A program made the translations under genes and the position numbers. The notes beneath the pieces are model-generated. The model had not been told where the DNA came from. It saw only the letters and a list, made by a program, of their open reading frames with translations, and ran no database searches. Positions 35,418-42,978 of a stretch of 64,000 nucleotides of DNA are shown piece by piece. This DNA comes from SIBU01 sp964430335 (GTDB lineage: Bacteria > Patescibacteriota > Minisyncoccia > Phycocordibacterales > SIBU01), in NCBI GenBank assembly GCA_964430335.1, contig CAYSEN010000001.1, positions 20,937 to 84,936 on the forward strand, read 5' to 3'. Numbering within the stretch: position 1 is the stretch's first letter; the number at the start of each line of letters is the position of its first letter.

Positions 35418-37532
35418 TTGTGCCGGTTTCTTAATAAAGTTTGGATCGGCGTCCTTGATTGATAATTTTATTCTATCTCTTTCGTCGATTTCTTTTACGA
35501 TTACTGGGACAACATCTCCCTCTTTTAAGTATGATGCCACCTGATCAATTCTAAACGGTGCTATCTCTGATATGTGAACTAAACCTTCTGTAGAGCCACC
35601 AATTTTTACGAACGCTCCGAACTCAGCGATTTTTACGACCACACCTTGGAATCTCTCACCTCTTTTGTACTCGTGTGTCATGTCTTCGATAATCTTTTTG
35701 GCCTTTTCGGCTGTGCCGTTTTTACCTGTAATGTAAACTGTTCCATCATCTTCTATATCGATACCGTCAACTCCGGTTTTTTCCTTTATGTCGTTAATAG
35801 TTTTTCCGCCAGTACCAATCACAAGTCCGATTTGATCCACTTTTATCTTTACAAGAAGAATCTTCGGAGCGTTTGGTGAAATATCTGCTCTAGGGAGATT
35901 AATTTCGGCTAACATGACACCTAGGATTTTTAATCTGGCCTGTTTAGCCTTTTCAAAAGCCTCCTCCAAAACATGAAGTGGAATTCCATCTACTTTTACA
36001 TCCATTTGCACTGCTGTTACACCTTTTGTTGTTCCCGCTACTTTAAAATCCATATCTCCGTGATGGTCCTCTGGTCCTTGAATATCAGTGAGAACCTTAT
36101 ACTCTTTAGAATTTTTCATCATTAGACCTGAGGCGATTCCTGCAACAGGAGCAGATATTGGCACTCCAGCATCCATCAGCGCTAGGGTTGAACCACAAAC
36201 ACTACCCATCGAAGTTGAACCATTTGAAGCAAATGCTTCAGAAACAATTCTAATGGTGTATGGGAAACTGTCTTTGTGAGGTAAGACCGGTACAAGAGCT
36301 TTTTCAGCAAGTGCGCCGTGGCCAATCATTCTTCTGTTAGTCGAACCAATTCGACCTGTTTCGCCAGAAGAAAATGGTGGAAAGTTATAATGATGCATGT
36401 ATCTCTTTTTTGTCTGTGACTCCATTCCTTCAATCACCTGAGATTCACCAGGACCTCCTAGTGTAAGAGCGGATAAAATATGAGTACCTCCTCTGTAGAA
36501 GATTCCTGAACCGTGCAAAATAGGAGAAACTCCCCCAGCTTTAGCAAAAAGCGGTCGTAGTTCGTCCATTTTTCTATTATCAGGTCTCTTGTCATTTTTG
36601 ATGGCCTCTTCGTGAATAAGGTCATTTACTCTTTCTTCAAAATATCCATCTGCTACTCCTGACTTTTGCTCAGGTAATTTCTCCTTGAAAAGATTCATCC
36701 ATTCTGATTTAAGTTCGTATATTTTAGCGTTACCAGGTTCACCACACATGACAAAATCTGCCATCTTGCCTTCGATGTTTTGAGCAAATAGGTCAACAAT
36801 CTCTTTTGAAACCTCAGGTTTAGGAATTATTTTCTTGGTCTTGCCTATTTCTTTCACTACCATTTTCTGAAATTCTTGAAGTTTCTCGATTTCTTCAACC
36901 GCTTTTTTAAGTGCGGACATTAGAATTGGCTCTGCGATTTCCTTACCCCCAACTTCAATCATGTTGATATTCCCATCTTTTCCACAAGCGACTATGTCAG
37001 CATCGTAATTTTCCGCCTCTCGTGTTTTGTAATTAGGGTTAATCACAAAGTTATTGGTTTCCTTCTCAATTCCAATTCTTACTGAAGAAACCGGTCCATT
37101 CCAAGGGATGTCTGAAGTGCTAAGAGCAAGCGATGCTCCCAAGACCCCTAAAACATCTGGATCGTCCTCATCGATTGATAGTACGGTTATGACTACTTGA
37201 ACCTCATGACGAATGTATTGGTCAAAAAGTGGTCTGATTGTTCGGTCGACAATTCTTCCGGAAAGGATAGCTTCGTCGGTTGGTCTTCCCTCTCTTCTCA
37301 CAAAACGACTACCTAAAATTTTACCTCCAGCATAAAATCGTTCCTCGTAATCAACAGTAAGAGGAAACCAGTCGCCCCCTTCTTTTGCGTTTTTTGACAT
37401 TACTGCTGTGGCTAAAAGTACAGTATTACCATATCGGATTATCACCGAACCATTGGCTTGTTCAGCCAAATCACTAAACTCTGCAGTAAGAGTCTTCCCT
37501 CCCAACTCTATCGAGAATTCTTTTTTCTTCAT
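35412..37532 (-). CDS. pnp: Polyribonucleotide nucleotidyltransferase (PNPase)
   Basis: A trimeric 3'-5' phosphorolytic exoribonuclease central to mRNA decay. The 706-aa protein has two RNase PH domains (about residues 8-230 and 310-550, the second with GGPGESQVIEGME and SNGSTSMGSVCGSTLALMDAG), a KH domain (about 555-615, LVIGTGGKTINDIKEKTG) and an S1 domain (about 622-695, GVVVKIAEFGAFVKIGG). ATG 37532 fits the conserved MKKKEFSIELGGKTL start; a GTG at 37583 would add 17 residues and falls in a leader hairpin. The leader contains two stem-loops that may allow autoregulation. Confidence 0.95.
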   Translation of the reverse strand: MKKKEFSIELGGKTLTAEFSDLAEQANGSVIIRYGNTVLLATAVMSKNAKEGGDWFPLTVDYEERFYAGGKILGSRFVRREGRPTDEAILSGRIVDRTIRPLFDQYIRHEVQVVITVLSIDEDDPDVLGVLGASLALSTSDIPWNGPVSSVRIGIEKETNNFVINPNYKTREAENYDADIVACGKDGNINMIEVGGKEIAEPILMSALKKAVEEIEKLQEFQKMVVKEIGKTKKIIPKPEVSKEIVDLFAQNIEGKMADFVMCGEPGNAKIYELKSEWMNLFKEKLPEQKSGVADGYFEERVNDLIHEEAIKNDKRPDNRKMDELRPLFAKAGGVSPILHGSGIFYRGGTHILSALTLGGPGESQVIEGMESQTKKRYMHHYNFPPFSSGETGRIGSTNRRMIGHGALAEKALVPVLPHKDSFPYTIRIVSEAFASNGSTSMGSVCGSTLALMDAGVPISAPVAGIASGLMMKNSKEYKVLTDIQGPEDHHGDMDFKVAGTTKGVTAVQMDVKVDGIPLHVLEEAFEKAKQARLKILGVMLAEINLPRADISPNAPKILLVKIKVDQIGLVIGTGGKTINDIKEKTGVDGIDIEDDGTVYITGKNGTAEKAKKIIEDMTHEYKRGERFQGVVVKIAEFGAFVKIGGSTEGLVHISEIAPFRIDQVASYLKEGDVVPVIVKEIDERDRIKLSIKDADPNFIKKPAQK

Positions 37533-37562
37533 AACATTTTGAGACCTTCGAATCTGCCCCGT

Positions 37563-37654
37563 AGTGAATTCAATGGAACTCACTATATGGTAGAATTTTC
37601 AACTCTTGGCACTTTCCTCGATTTTCAAGGGAAATATCAAAAATTGAATTCTAC
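37563..37654 (-). promoter_or_regulatory. Two stem-loops in the pnp leader
   Basis: AGTGA (37563-37567) pairs with TCACT (37580-37584), and GTAGAATT (37590-37597) with AATTCTAC (37647-37654); the second encloses a smaller TTTCC/GGAAA stem. In the leftward transcript they lie 30-120 bases before the pnp ATG. Confidence 0.4.
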
Positions 37655-37800
37655 TTTGGGGTTTTAGGTTTCGTCCAAACGTTGTTTGGGCAAAAACTAC
37701 CTATTCGAAGACCTCGGCTAACTTTTAATGTTTAGAGTTTAGCAGAAATGTGAACATTTTAATATTTGACACTTATCTGTCTTTCTTGCTTAGAGAAACA

Positions 37801-37841
37801 AAAGAAAATGCCCGGCGCGTTTCGCGCCGGGCATTTTCTTT
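37801..37841. terminator. Strong GC-rich terminator after NYN gene
   Basis: An almost perfect hairpin (arms of 19 bases around a three-base loop, core GCCCGGCGCG) overlaps the stop of the leftward NYN gene and has A/T tails on both sides. Confidence 0.9.
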
Positions 37842-38412
37842 ATTCTTCCGAAGGCTTTCTACCGCCCTCCTCAAATTTTTCAACTCTTTCTGGTCTCCTA
37901 CTTGTGGTACCCATCAAGTATTTTCTCGGATTTTCATCTAAATCAATAAATTCATCAGCAGCTTCTTTCAATCTTCCAGAGGCGGATTTTCCAAAGGTCA
38001 CCACTTCTACTTGGCAACCTTCGTGAACTTGTAAATATTCTACGAGTGGTACAAAGTCACCGTCTCCTGTTACGAGAATCACAGCATCTAATTTAGGAGC
38101 TAATTTAATTGCATCAACTGCCATCCCTACATCCCAATCGGCTTTCTTGGCTCCACCAGCAAAAATCTGCAAATCTTTTGTTTTTGCTTCGATTCCCATT
38201 TTAGCTAAGGCCTCAAAAAAGCCCTTTTCATCTCCAGATTCGGTGGTGATGACATAGGCCATGGCACGGATGAGTGCCCTACCTGCCAAAGCGTCTTTAA
38301 CTACTTGTCCAAAGTTTACACGGGCGTTATAGAGATTTCTCGCTGTGTGATATAGATTTTGCGTATCAATAAAAATACCAACCCTCTGTTCCTTGTGTTT
38401 AATTACAGTCAT
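37840..38412 (-). CDS. NYN-domain (LabA/DUF88-like) putative ribonuclease
   Basis: The 190-aa protein has the PIN-like NYN fold markers VGIFIDTQNLY (about residues 11-21), WDVGMAVDAI (about 93-102) and ILVTGDGDFVPLVEYL (about 112-127), with the conserved acidic residues expected for a metal-dependent nuclease. A charged tail follows (RRPERVEKFEEGGRKPSEE). Family members act on RNA, but the substrate here is unknown. A promoter with extended -10 (TGcTATACT near 38477) would give a leader of about 60 bases. Confidence 0.88.
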   Translation of the reverse strand: MTVIKHKEQRVGIFIDTQNLYHTARNLYNARVNFGQVVKDALAGRALIRAMAYVITTESGDEKGFFEALAKMGIEAKTKDLQIFAGGAKKADWDVGMAVDAIKLAPKLDAVILVTGDGDFVPLVEYLQVHEGCQVEVVTFGKSASGRLKEAADEFIDLDENPRKYLMGTTSRRPERVEKFEEGGRKPSEE

Positions 38413-38505
38413 AAAAATAGACTTCGCTCTTAATTGAGCTTACTTATTAAAAATTACTTAGTTAACTATAGACCAGTATAGCATGAGGTTGCTATACAAA
38501 TTTAT

Positions 38506-38775
38506 TTAAATTTTCTTGAGTTCGAGTTTTTTTACCACAGCGTTGTATCGCTTGATATTTTTCTTCTCAAGATACTTCATATGAGATTGTCTATCGGCAA
38601 CCATAGCCAAAAGTCCTCTCCTTGAATGTTTATCCTTTGCGTTTTTCTTTAAATGTGAAGCTAGAGCCTCGATTTTCTTGGTAAGTAAAGCAATCTGGAC
38701 TTCAGAAGAACCAGTATCTTTATCGTGAATCGCCACCTCTTTTATAGTTTTTTGTTTCTTGGTCTTGGTTAACAT
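38506..38775 (-). CDS. rpsO: 30S ribosomal protein S15
   Basis: The 89-aa protein binds 16S rRNA early in small-subunit assembly. It shows the family core DTGSSEVQIALLTKKIEALASHL (as DTGSSEVQIALLTKKIEAL, about residues 20-38) and the HSRRGLLAMVADRQSHMKYL block (about 50-69). ATG 38775 is chosen because an extended -10 (TGcTATCAT) ends exactly seven bases before it; the frame upstream contains this promoter. In many bacteria rpsO precedes pnp; here a NYN gene lies between them. Confidence 0.95.
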   Translation of the reverse strand: MLTKTKKQKTIKEVAIHDKDTGSSEVQIALLTKKIEALASHLKKNAKDKHSRRGLLAMVADRQSHMKYLEKKNIKRYNAVVKKLELKKI

Positions 38776-38782
38776 GTGCGAA

Positions 38783-38791
38783 ATGATAGCA
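38783..38791 (-). promoter_or_regulatory. Extended -10 box of rpsO, leaderless
   Basis: TG-c-TATCAT on the minus strand, seven bases before ATG 38775. Confidence 0.6.
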
Positions 38792-38861
38792 CAAAACAAA
38801 ATTTTACGCAAGTCTTTATTTATGTTCCCTTTTATAGGTTATAATTATTGTGCGACACGTT

Positions 38862-39788
38862 ATGAAAAACGAAATTGAGAGCCTAAAAAGGCAATTTTTG
38901 GAATATATCGAGATAGAAAAGGGCCGGGCTATAAGAACCGTAGAGAATTATGACCATTATTTGACGGTTTTTATCAGACAGACCAAGGTCAGCGGTCCTA
39001 AAGATATAACCGACGACAACGTCAGGGATTTTCGTATTTGGTTGAATAGACAATCAAACGGCAATAACCGCGCCACTGGGGACACTATGAAAAAGAAGAC
39101 CCAGAACTATTATCTAATAGCTCTGAGGAGTTTTTTAAAGTTTTTGGCCAAAAGAGGTGTCACTGCCCTGCCGGCGGATCATATCGAACTAGCAAAGGTT
39201 GGAGAAAGGCAAATAGATGTAATATCTAAGGATGAATTAAAAAGATTGTTTGATGCTCCAAACAAGGAAAAGAATCTAGAAAGAAAGTTTCGCGATAAAG
39301 CAATCTTGGAAATGTTGTTTTCCACTGGTTTGCGTGTTTCTGAGCTTTGCTCATTAACTAATGATCTTGATTTACGTTTAGATGAATTTTCTGTTAGAGG
39401 AAAAGGAGGCAAGGTCAGGGTTGTTTTTTTGTCCGATGAAGCTAGGCACTCAGTAAAGGAGTATCTGCACCTACGTAAAGACATGTCCAATGCGCTTTTT
39501 GTTAAATTAAGTGATGAAACAGCTAAAAATGGTGATGTTACAGGTTTAACTCGGCGATCTGTAGAAAGAATTGTAAAAAGATACGCAACTATTGCTGGAA
39601 TCTCAAAAAAAGTCACCCCTCACGTCATTCGTCATGTGTTTGCTACGGATTTGCTTTCAAATGGTGCTGATATAAGGTCTGTGCAGGCCATGTTGGGCCA
39701 CGCAAATATAGGCACAACTCAGATTTACACTCATGTTACCGACAAACACCTGCGAGACGTGCACAAAAAATTTCACAATAAAAGCTAA
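38862..39788 (+). CDS. Tyrosine recombinase, XerC/XerD type
   Basis: The 308-aa protein has the N-terminal SAM-like core-binding domain (about residues 8-105) and a catalytic domain with the full active-site set: Arg in STGLRVSELCSL, Lys in GKGGKVRVVFL, HVIRHVFATDLL (His and Arg), the later His in MLGHANI, and Tyr in TTQIYTHV. Xer proteins resolve chromosome dimers at dif; similar enzymes also move integrative elements. ATG 38862 is used; GTG 38850, four bases after a TATAAT, is an alternative. Four kilobases downstream lie tRNA genes with duplicated 3' ends, so an element-related role cannot be excluded. Confidence 0.9.
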   Translation: MKNEIESLKRQFLEYIEIEKGRAIRTVENYDHYLTVFIRQTKVSGPKDITDDNVRDFRIWLNRQSNGNNRATGDTMKKKTQNYYLIALRSFLKFLAKRGVTALPADHIELAKVGERQIDVISKDELKRLFDAPNKEKNLERKFRDKAILEMLFSTGLRVSELCSLTNDLDLRLDEFSVRGKGGKVRVVFLSDEARHSVKEYLHLRKDMSNALFVKLSDETAKNGDVTGLTRRSVERIVKRYATIAGISKKVTPHVIRHVFATDLLSNGADIRSVQAMLGHANIGTTQIYTHVTDKHLRDVHKKFHNKS

Positions 39789-39826
39789 AAAATGCCTTCG
39801 AAACTTCGTTTCGAAGGCATTTTTTG
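39787..39826. terminator. Terminator after Xer recombinase gene
   Basis: Hairpin with 17-18-base arms (core TGCCTTCGAAAC / GTTTCGAAGGCA), loop TTC, followed by a T run. Its T tail is directly next to the xth promoter. Confidence 0.92.
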
Positions 39827-39833
39827 TTACTAT
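39825..39833 (+). promoter_or_regulatory. Extended -10 box of xth, leaderless
   Basis: TG-t-TACTAT ends seven bases before ATG 39841; it decides between the nearby ATGs at 39835 and 39841. Confidence 0.5.
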
Positions 39834-39840
39834 CATGTGT

Positions 39841-40644
39841 ATGAAAATAATTTCTTGGAATGTAAACGGCATACGGGCTGTTCACAAAAAAAATCTTTTT
39901 ATTCCCTTTGTTGAGAAATATAAGCCAGATATTTTGTGTTTACAGGAGACAAAAGCTGAGCAGAACCAATCCTCTGTCGACCTCCCTGAATATGAGGAAT
40001 ATTGGAATTCAGCATTGAAAAAAGGTTATTCGGGAACTGCTATTTTTACAAACAACGTGCCAATTTCGGTTGCTAATGGTATACCTCAGAAAATCTCCAA
40101 AAAATTCAATTTGGGTCCAGACGAGTACGGTGACCCAACCACCGAGGGTCGCGTAATTATGGCTGAATACAAGGATTTTTTCGTTGTAACGGTTTATACT
40201 CCGAATGCCAAAGATGATCTGACTCGAATTCCCCTACGTTACAAACATTGGGATCCAGCCTTTCTTGCCTACTGCAAGGAGTTAGAAAAAACTAAACCAG
40301 TAATTTTTTGCGGTGACTTAAATGTGGCACACACACCAGATGATTTGGCCAGACCAAAAGAAAATGAAGGAATGAAAGGATTCACCAAAGAAGAACGAGA
40401 AGGTTTCGAGGCTTTCATTCACGCTGGTTTTGTAGATACATTTAGAATTTCCCACAAAGGAAACGGCTTTTATACCTGGTGGTCTAATTGGTCAAATGCT
40501 AGAGGAAGAAACGTTGGTTGGAGAATAGATTATATTTTAGTTTCTCAATCGCTTAAAGATAAAGTCAAAAAGGCGGAAATACTCCCCGAAGTAATGGGCT
40601 CAGACCACTGCCCTGTCTACCTCGAAATCGATTTAAAATCGTAA
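39841..40644 (+). CDS. xth: Exodeoxyribonuclease III / AP endonuclease
   Basis: Cuts DNA at abasic sites and removes blocking 3' groups in base-excision repair. The 267-aa protein shows SWNVNGIRAV (about residues 5-14), ILCLQETKAEQ (catalytic Glu, about 32-42), VTVYTPNA, FCGDLNVAHTPDDLA (about 156-170) and the closing GSDHCPVYLEID (about 253-264). Length is typical. ATG 39841 (MKIISWN) fits both the family start and the -10 spacing. Confidence 0.95.
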   Translation: MKIISWNVNGIRAVHKKNLFIPFVEKYKPDILCLQETKAEQNQSSVDLPEYEEYWNSALKKGYSGTAIFTNNVPISVANGIPQKISKKFNLGPDEYGDPTTEGRVIMAEYKDFFVVTVYTPNAKDDLTRIPLRYKHWDPAFLAYCKELEKTKPVIFCGDLNVAHTPDDLARPKENEGMKGFTKEEREGFEAFIHAGFVDTFRISHKGNGFYTWWSNWSNARGRNVGWRIDYILVSQSLKDKVKKAEILPEVMGSDHCPVYLEIDLKS

Positions 40645-40698
40645 AGGACAAGTTATCCACATGTATGTCCTTTACATGTCTTTTACAGCTGATACAAT
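40641..40698 (+). promoter_or_regulatory. Promoter of candidate ncRNA, overlapped by a palindrome with a DnaA box
   Basis: TTTACA (40671-40676), 16-base spacer, TG-a-TACAAT (40690-40698). A perfect 10-base inverted repeat, GTAAAGGACA (40641-40650) and TGTCCTTTAC (40666-40675), overlaps the -35 box, and its loop contains an exact DnaA box TTATCCACA (40653-40661). Confidence 0.6.
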
Positions 40699-40704
40699 AT
40701 TGCC

Positions 40705-40988
40705 AGAGATGTTAGAACGGAGATGTGCTCCTCTGACAAAATGTTCTTTGATAAAGTGTTCTAATCTCTTTGAGATTCTAAAGTCAAAATTTAAATTCTG
40801 AAAATAAATCCTCAATTTCTCTATGTTTTCGGATTATATATTTCAAGTTTAAAAATTCACAATAAGAATCTCTATAAGTTTCAACCGCCTTAAATGGTGC
40901 GACATTTTTAGAGCATGTTTCAGTATTCATTACCATGAATGTTGTAACATGCTTTAAAGAAAGACCGCCTATGGGCGGTTTCTCTTTG
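40705..40988 (+). ncRNA. Candidate structured non-coding RNA, about 285 nt
   Basis: No ORF covers this 385-base gap, but it has a good promoter and a terminator. The predicted transcript begins with a stem, AGAGA-tg-TTAGAAC (40705-40718) pairing with GTTCTAA-TCTCT (40758-40768... read 40757-40768), that encloses two smaller hairpins (GGAG/CTCC at 40719-40731 and CTTT/AAAG at 40746-40756). Near the 3' end AGCATGTT (40912-40919) pairs with AACATGCT (40946-40953) around ATTCAT/ATGAAT. It does not show the hallmark words of RNase P RNA, tmRNA or SRP RNA that I know. A 6S-like or novel RNA is possible. Confidence 0.5.
40960..40988 (+). terminator. Terminator of candidate ncRNA
   Basis: ACCGCC (40964-40969) and GGCGGT (40974-40979) form a short strong hairpin followed by TTCTCTTT. 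Confidence 0.7.
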
Positions 40989-41029
40989 GAAATTTTTGAC
41001 CATATGGCCTAAAATAAAGACCAATTTGT

Positions 41030-42562
41030 CTAATTAACCTTATATTTTCCCCTTATTTTCTTTAAATTGTCATTTTCAACCTGATCCTTAGACTCCTTAC
41101 CTTTTTCTGCTAACTTTATGAGTGTTTCATCTGAAACATCTTTAAGTTCTATAGCTCTTTGTTCGAGATACTCAGCGGTATTCAACTCCGGTTTTTCTAG
41201 CACTTCCTCTAAAAGAGCAAGCAAAATATGGCCAATTTTGGGTCCAGGGGTTACATGTGTAACCTCCATTAGTCTTCGGCCATCTATTTTAAGCATTCCC
41301 ACTGTAACAGGGTCCCTCATTACTTCCTCAATCATTGCCTTATATTTTCTTAGTCTATAAGGATCCTCCTTAGGCCTTCCTGTTCCTATTCTGTCACATA
41401 TACGTAGGTTCATTAGGTCCCAGACATTTTCCTTGCCCACCTTAGCAATCAACCTTCTGACCGCAGAAGGAGTGATTTGTTCGGTATCAGAGAAAAACAT
41501 GTGCCATCTTATTAGTTTCACTACGGTTTCTATGGTTTTTTTAGGGAAAACAAGCCGATTTAAAATTTTCTCTGTTACACGTGAACCAACAACCTCATGG
41601 CCGTAGAAGGTCCATTGACTTGTTTCATGTGAAAAGCGTCTAGTTTCAGGCTTAGAAATATCGTGAAATAGGGCTGCTAGTCTTATTTCTAGGCTCCATT
41701 TCTTGTCCGCAGCGTGCTGTAAGGATCTTAGAAGGTGTTCCCAGACATCATATGAGTGAGCTTGGTTTTGCTCAACACCGATTGATTTCTCCAGTTCAAG
41801 GCTTATAAACTTAAGAACACCCAATTCATGGCTTAGAATAAGGCCTGACATTGGATTGTCAGACATAATAATCCTGACGAACTCATCTCTAATCCTTTCA
41901 TTAGCAATCTCTTTTAGCAGGTCTGCATTGTTTTTAATAGCTACCGAGGTTTCAGGGTCTATCTTAAAGCCTATTTCGGTCGAAATCCTAACGGCTCTTA
42001 GCATTCTTAGCGCATCCTCGTTAAATCTCTCGTGGGCATCCCCTACCGTTCTAATCAGCTTTGAAGATAAATCATCTTGTCCTTTATAAAGGTCAATCAA
42101 TTGTCCTTTAACATCTGAATATATCTTTTCCGACTTAGGATCACTCGTATAATCTTCTATATCGAGCGCAATTGCGTTAATAGTGAAATCTCGACGCTTC
42201 AGGTCATCTTCTAGCTTGTTACTAAATTCAACGCTGTCAGGACGTCTTTTGTCGGAATAATCGGATTCTAGTCGGTAAGGTGTAATCTCAACAATCGAAA
42301 GTGTTTCATCTGAAACGTTTTCGTTAACAACTCCGACTGTTCCGTACTTATTCTCATAGAATGTCTTTGGGAAGATTTTTATTATATCCTCTGGCCTTGC
42401 GTTGGTTGTGAAATCCCAATCTTTAGGTTTCCTTCCAATTAACAAGTCTCTTACGCAACCGCCGATCAAATAAGCTTCAAAGTTAGCCTTTTTCAGTGTA
42501 TTTGATACATTTACAATCTCGACTGGCAATTGAAAGTTTTGTGCTTGTTTTAAGGCTTTCAT
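41030..42562 (-). CDS. CCA-adding tRNA nucleotidyltransferase (PcnB/Cca family)
   Basis: The 510-aa protein has the class II nucleotidyltransferase head AYLIGGCVRDLLIGRKPKD (about residues 31-49) with the catalytic WDFTT word, the RRDFTINAIALD motif (about 127-138), the RNA-binding region with EDALRMLRAVRIS (about 178-190), and an HD domain with LAALFHDISKP (about 291-301). The HD domain marks the larger CCA-adding type. All four tRNA genes nearby lack an encoded CCA end, so this enzyme is needed. It lies divergent from the tRNA-Arg gene. Confidence 0.92.
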   Translation of the reverse strand: MKALKQAQNFQLPVEIVNVSNTLKKANFEAYLIGGCVRDLLIGRKPKDWDFTTNARPEDIIKIFPKTFYENKYGTVGVVNENVSDETLSIVEITPYRLESDYSDKRRPDSVEFSNKLEDDLKRRDFTINAIALDIEDYTSDPKSEKIYSDVKGQLIDLYKGQDDLSSKLIRTVGDAHERFNEDALRMLRAVRISTEIGFKIDPETSVAIKNNADLLKEIANERIRDEFVRIIMSDNPMSGLILSHELGVLKFISLELEKSIGVEQNQAHSYDVWEHLLRSLQHAADKKWSLEIRLAALFHDISKPETRRFSHETSQWTFYGHEVVGSRVTEKILNRLVFPKKTIETVVKLIRWHMFFSDTEQITPSAVRRLIAKVGKENVWDLMNLRICDRIGTGRPKEDPYRLRKYKAMIEEVMRDPVTVGMLKIDGRRLMEVTHVTPGPKIGHILLALLEEVLEKPELNTAEYLEQRAIELKDVSDETLIKLAEKGKESKDQVENDNLKKIRGKYKVN

Positions 42563-42606
42563 TTAGGGTTATTTTATTATATCTTTTGATTTTTCGCTAA
42601 TTAGCG

Positions 42607-42612
42607 TATGAT
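42607..42612 (+). promoter_or_regulatory. -10 box of tRNA-Arg
   Basis: TATGAT eight bases before the tRNA; TTGATT lies about 15 bases upstream, and a 12-base palindrome CGCTAATTAGCG fills the spacer. Confidence 0.45.
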
Positions 42613-42620
42613 ATGGAAAC

Positions 42621-42692
42621 GCTCTCGTGGTGAAATGGATATCACAACGGTCTTCGGAACCGTCGTTGGGGGTTCGAATCCCTCCGGGAGCA
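42621..42692 (+). tRNA. tRNA-Arg (anticodon TCG)
   Basis: Full cloverleaf: acceptor GCTCTCG with CGGGAGC (one G-T pair), anticodon stem ACGGT/ACCGT with loop CTTCGGA, T-arm GGGGG-TTCGAAT-CCCTC, discriminator A. CCA is not encoded. The last 19 bases are repeated in inverted orientation immediately downstream. Confidence 0.95.
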
Positions 42693-42729
42693 CAATAAGC
42701 GAAGCTATATTGCTCCCGGAGGGATTCGA
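42674..42729. repeat. Long palindrome made of tRNA-Arg 3' end and its inverted copy
   Basis: The 19 bases 42674-42692 (T-loop to discriminator) recur as a perfect inverted copy at 42711-42729. The bases between (CAATAAGC-GAA-GCTaTATTG) continue the pairing with one bulge, so the whole forms an arm of about 27 bases. In RNA it would compete with the normal acceptor and T stems. Confidence 0.85.
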
Positions 42730-42832
42730 GCGCCGGAGCACACGAAGTCCAGACTCAGCAGAGTTTGGGTGCGAGGCGGTGACCAGACAATCTACAAACG
42801 GCGGTTTGTAGATTAGTCGAGGTCGAATCCCT
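42730..42832 (+). repeat. tRNA-linked structured repeat, copy A (after tRNA-Arg)
   Basis: Hairpin 1: CCAGACTC (42749-42756), loop AGCA, GAGTTTGG (42761-42768). A 17-base linker follows. Hairpin 2: GAC (42786-42788) and an 11-base stem (42789-42799), loop GGCG, stem (42804-42814), bulged A, GTC (42816-42818). Five bases later comes a direct partial copy of the T-loop, TCGAATCCCT (42823-42832). The same plan with different stem sequence occurs at 45940-46024. Confidence 0.7.
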
Positions 42833-42867
42833 GTTGTTTACGATCTTTGAGTATCAAGTCTTCTCAT

Positions 42868-42895
42868 TTGTATAAATTTAATTTCAAGCTATAAT
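42868..42895 (+). promoter_or_regulatory. Promoter of tRNA-Gly(GCC)
   Basis: TTGTAT (42868-42873), 16-base spacer, TATAAT (42890-42895), 12 bases before the tRNA. Confidence 0.6.
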
Positions 42896-42907
42896 GTTTG
42901 AAATTAA

Positions 42908-42978
42908 GCGGGTATGGTTTAGTGGTAGAATGGTTCCTTGCCAAGGAACAGACGGGAGTTCGATTCTCCCTACCCGCA
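42908..42978 (+). tRNA. tRNA-Gly (anticodon GCC)
   Basis: Acceptor GCGGGTA/TACCCGC, anticodon stem GGTTCC/GGAACA-type with loop TTGCCAA, T-arm GGGAG-TTCGATT-CTCCC, discriminator A. CCA is not encoded. Confidence 0.95.

Noticed and set aside
38850..38861. GTG 38850 as start of the Xer recombinase
   Set aside because: Only four bases after the TATAAT, too close for a transcript to include it; ATG 38862 kept, though the case is not fully settled.
41123..42317. parS-like words inside the CCA-enzyme gene as independent evidence for a partition locus
   Set aside because: Two of the three encode the same VSDET peptide word, so coding constraint explains them well enough; only the intergenic site is reported as a feature.
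42608..42811. 67-codon plus-strand ORF across tRNA-Arg
   Set aside because: It runs through the tRNA and its repeat; no signal of coding and no other support.
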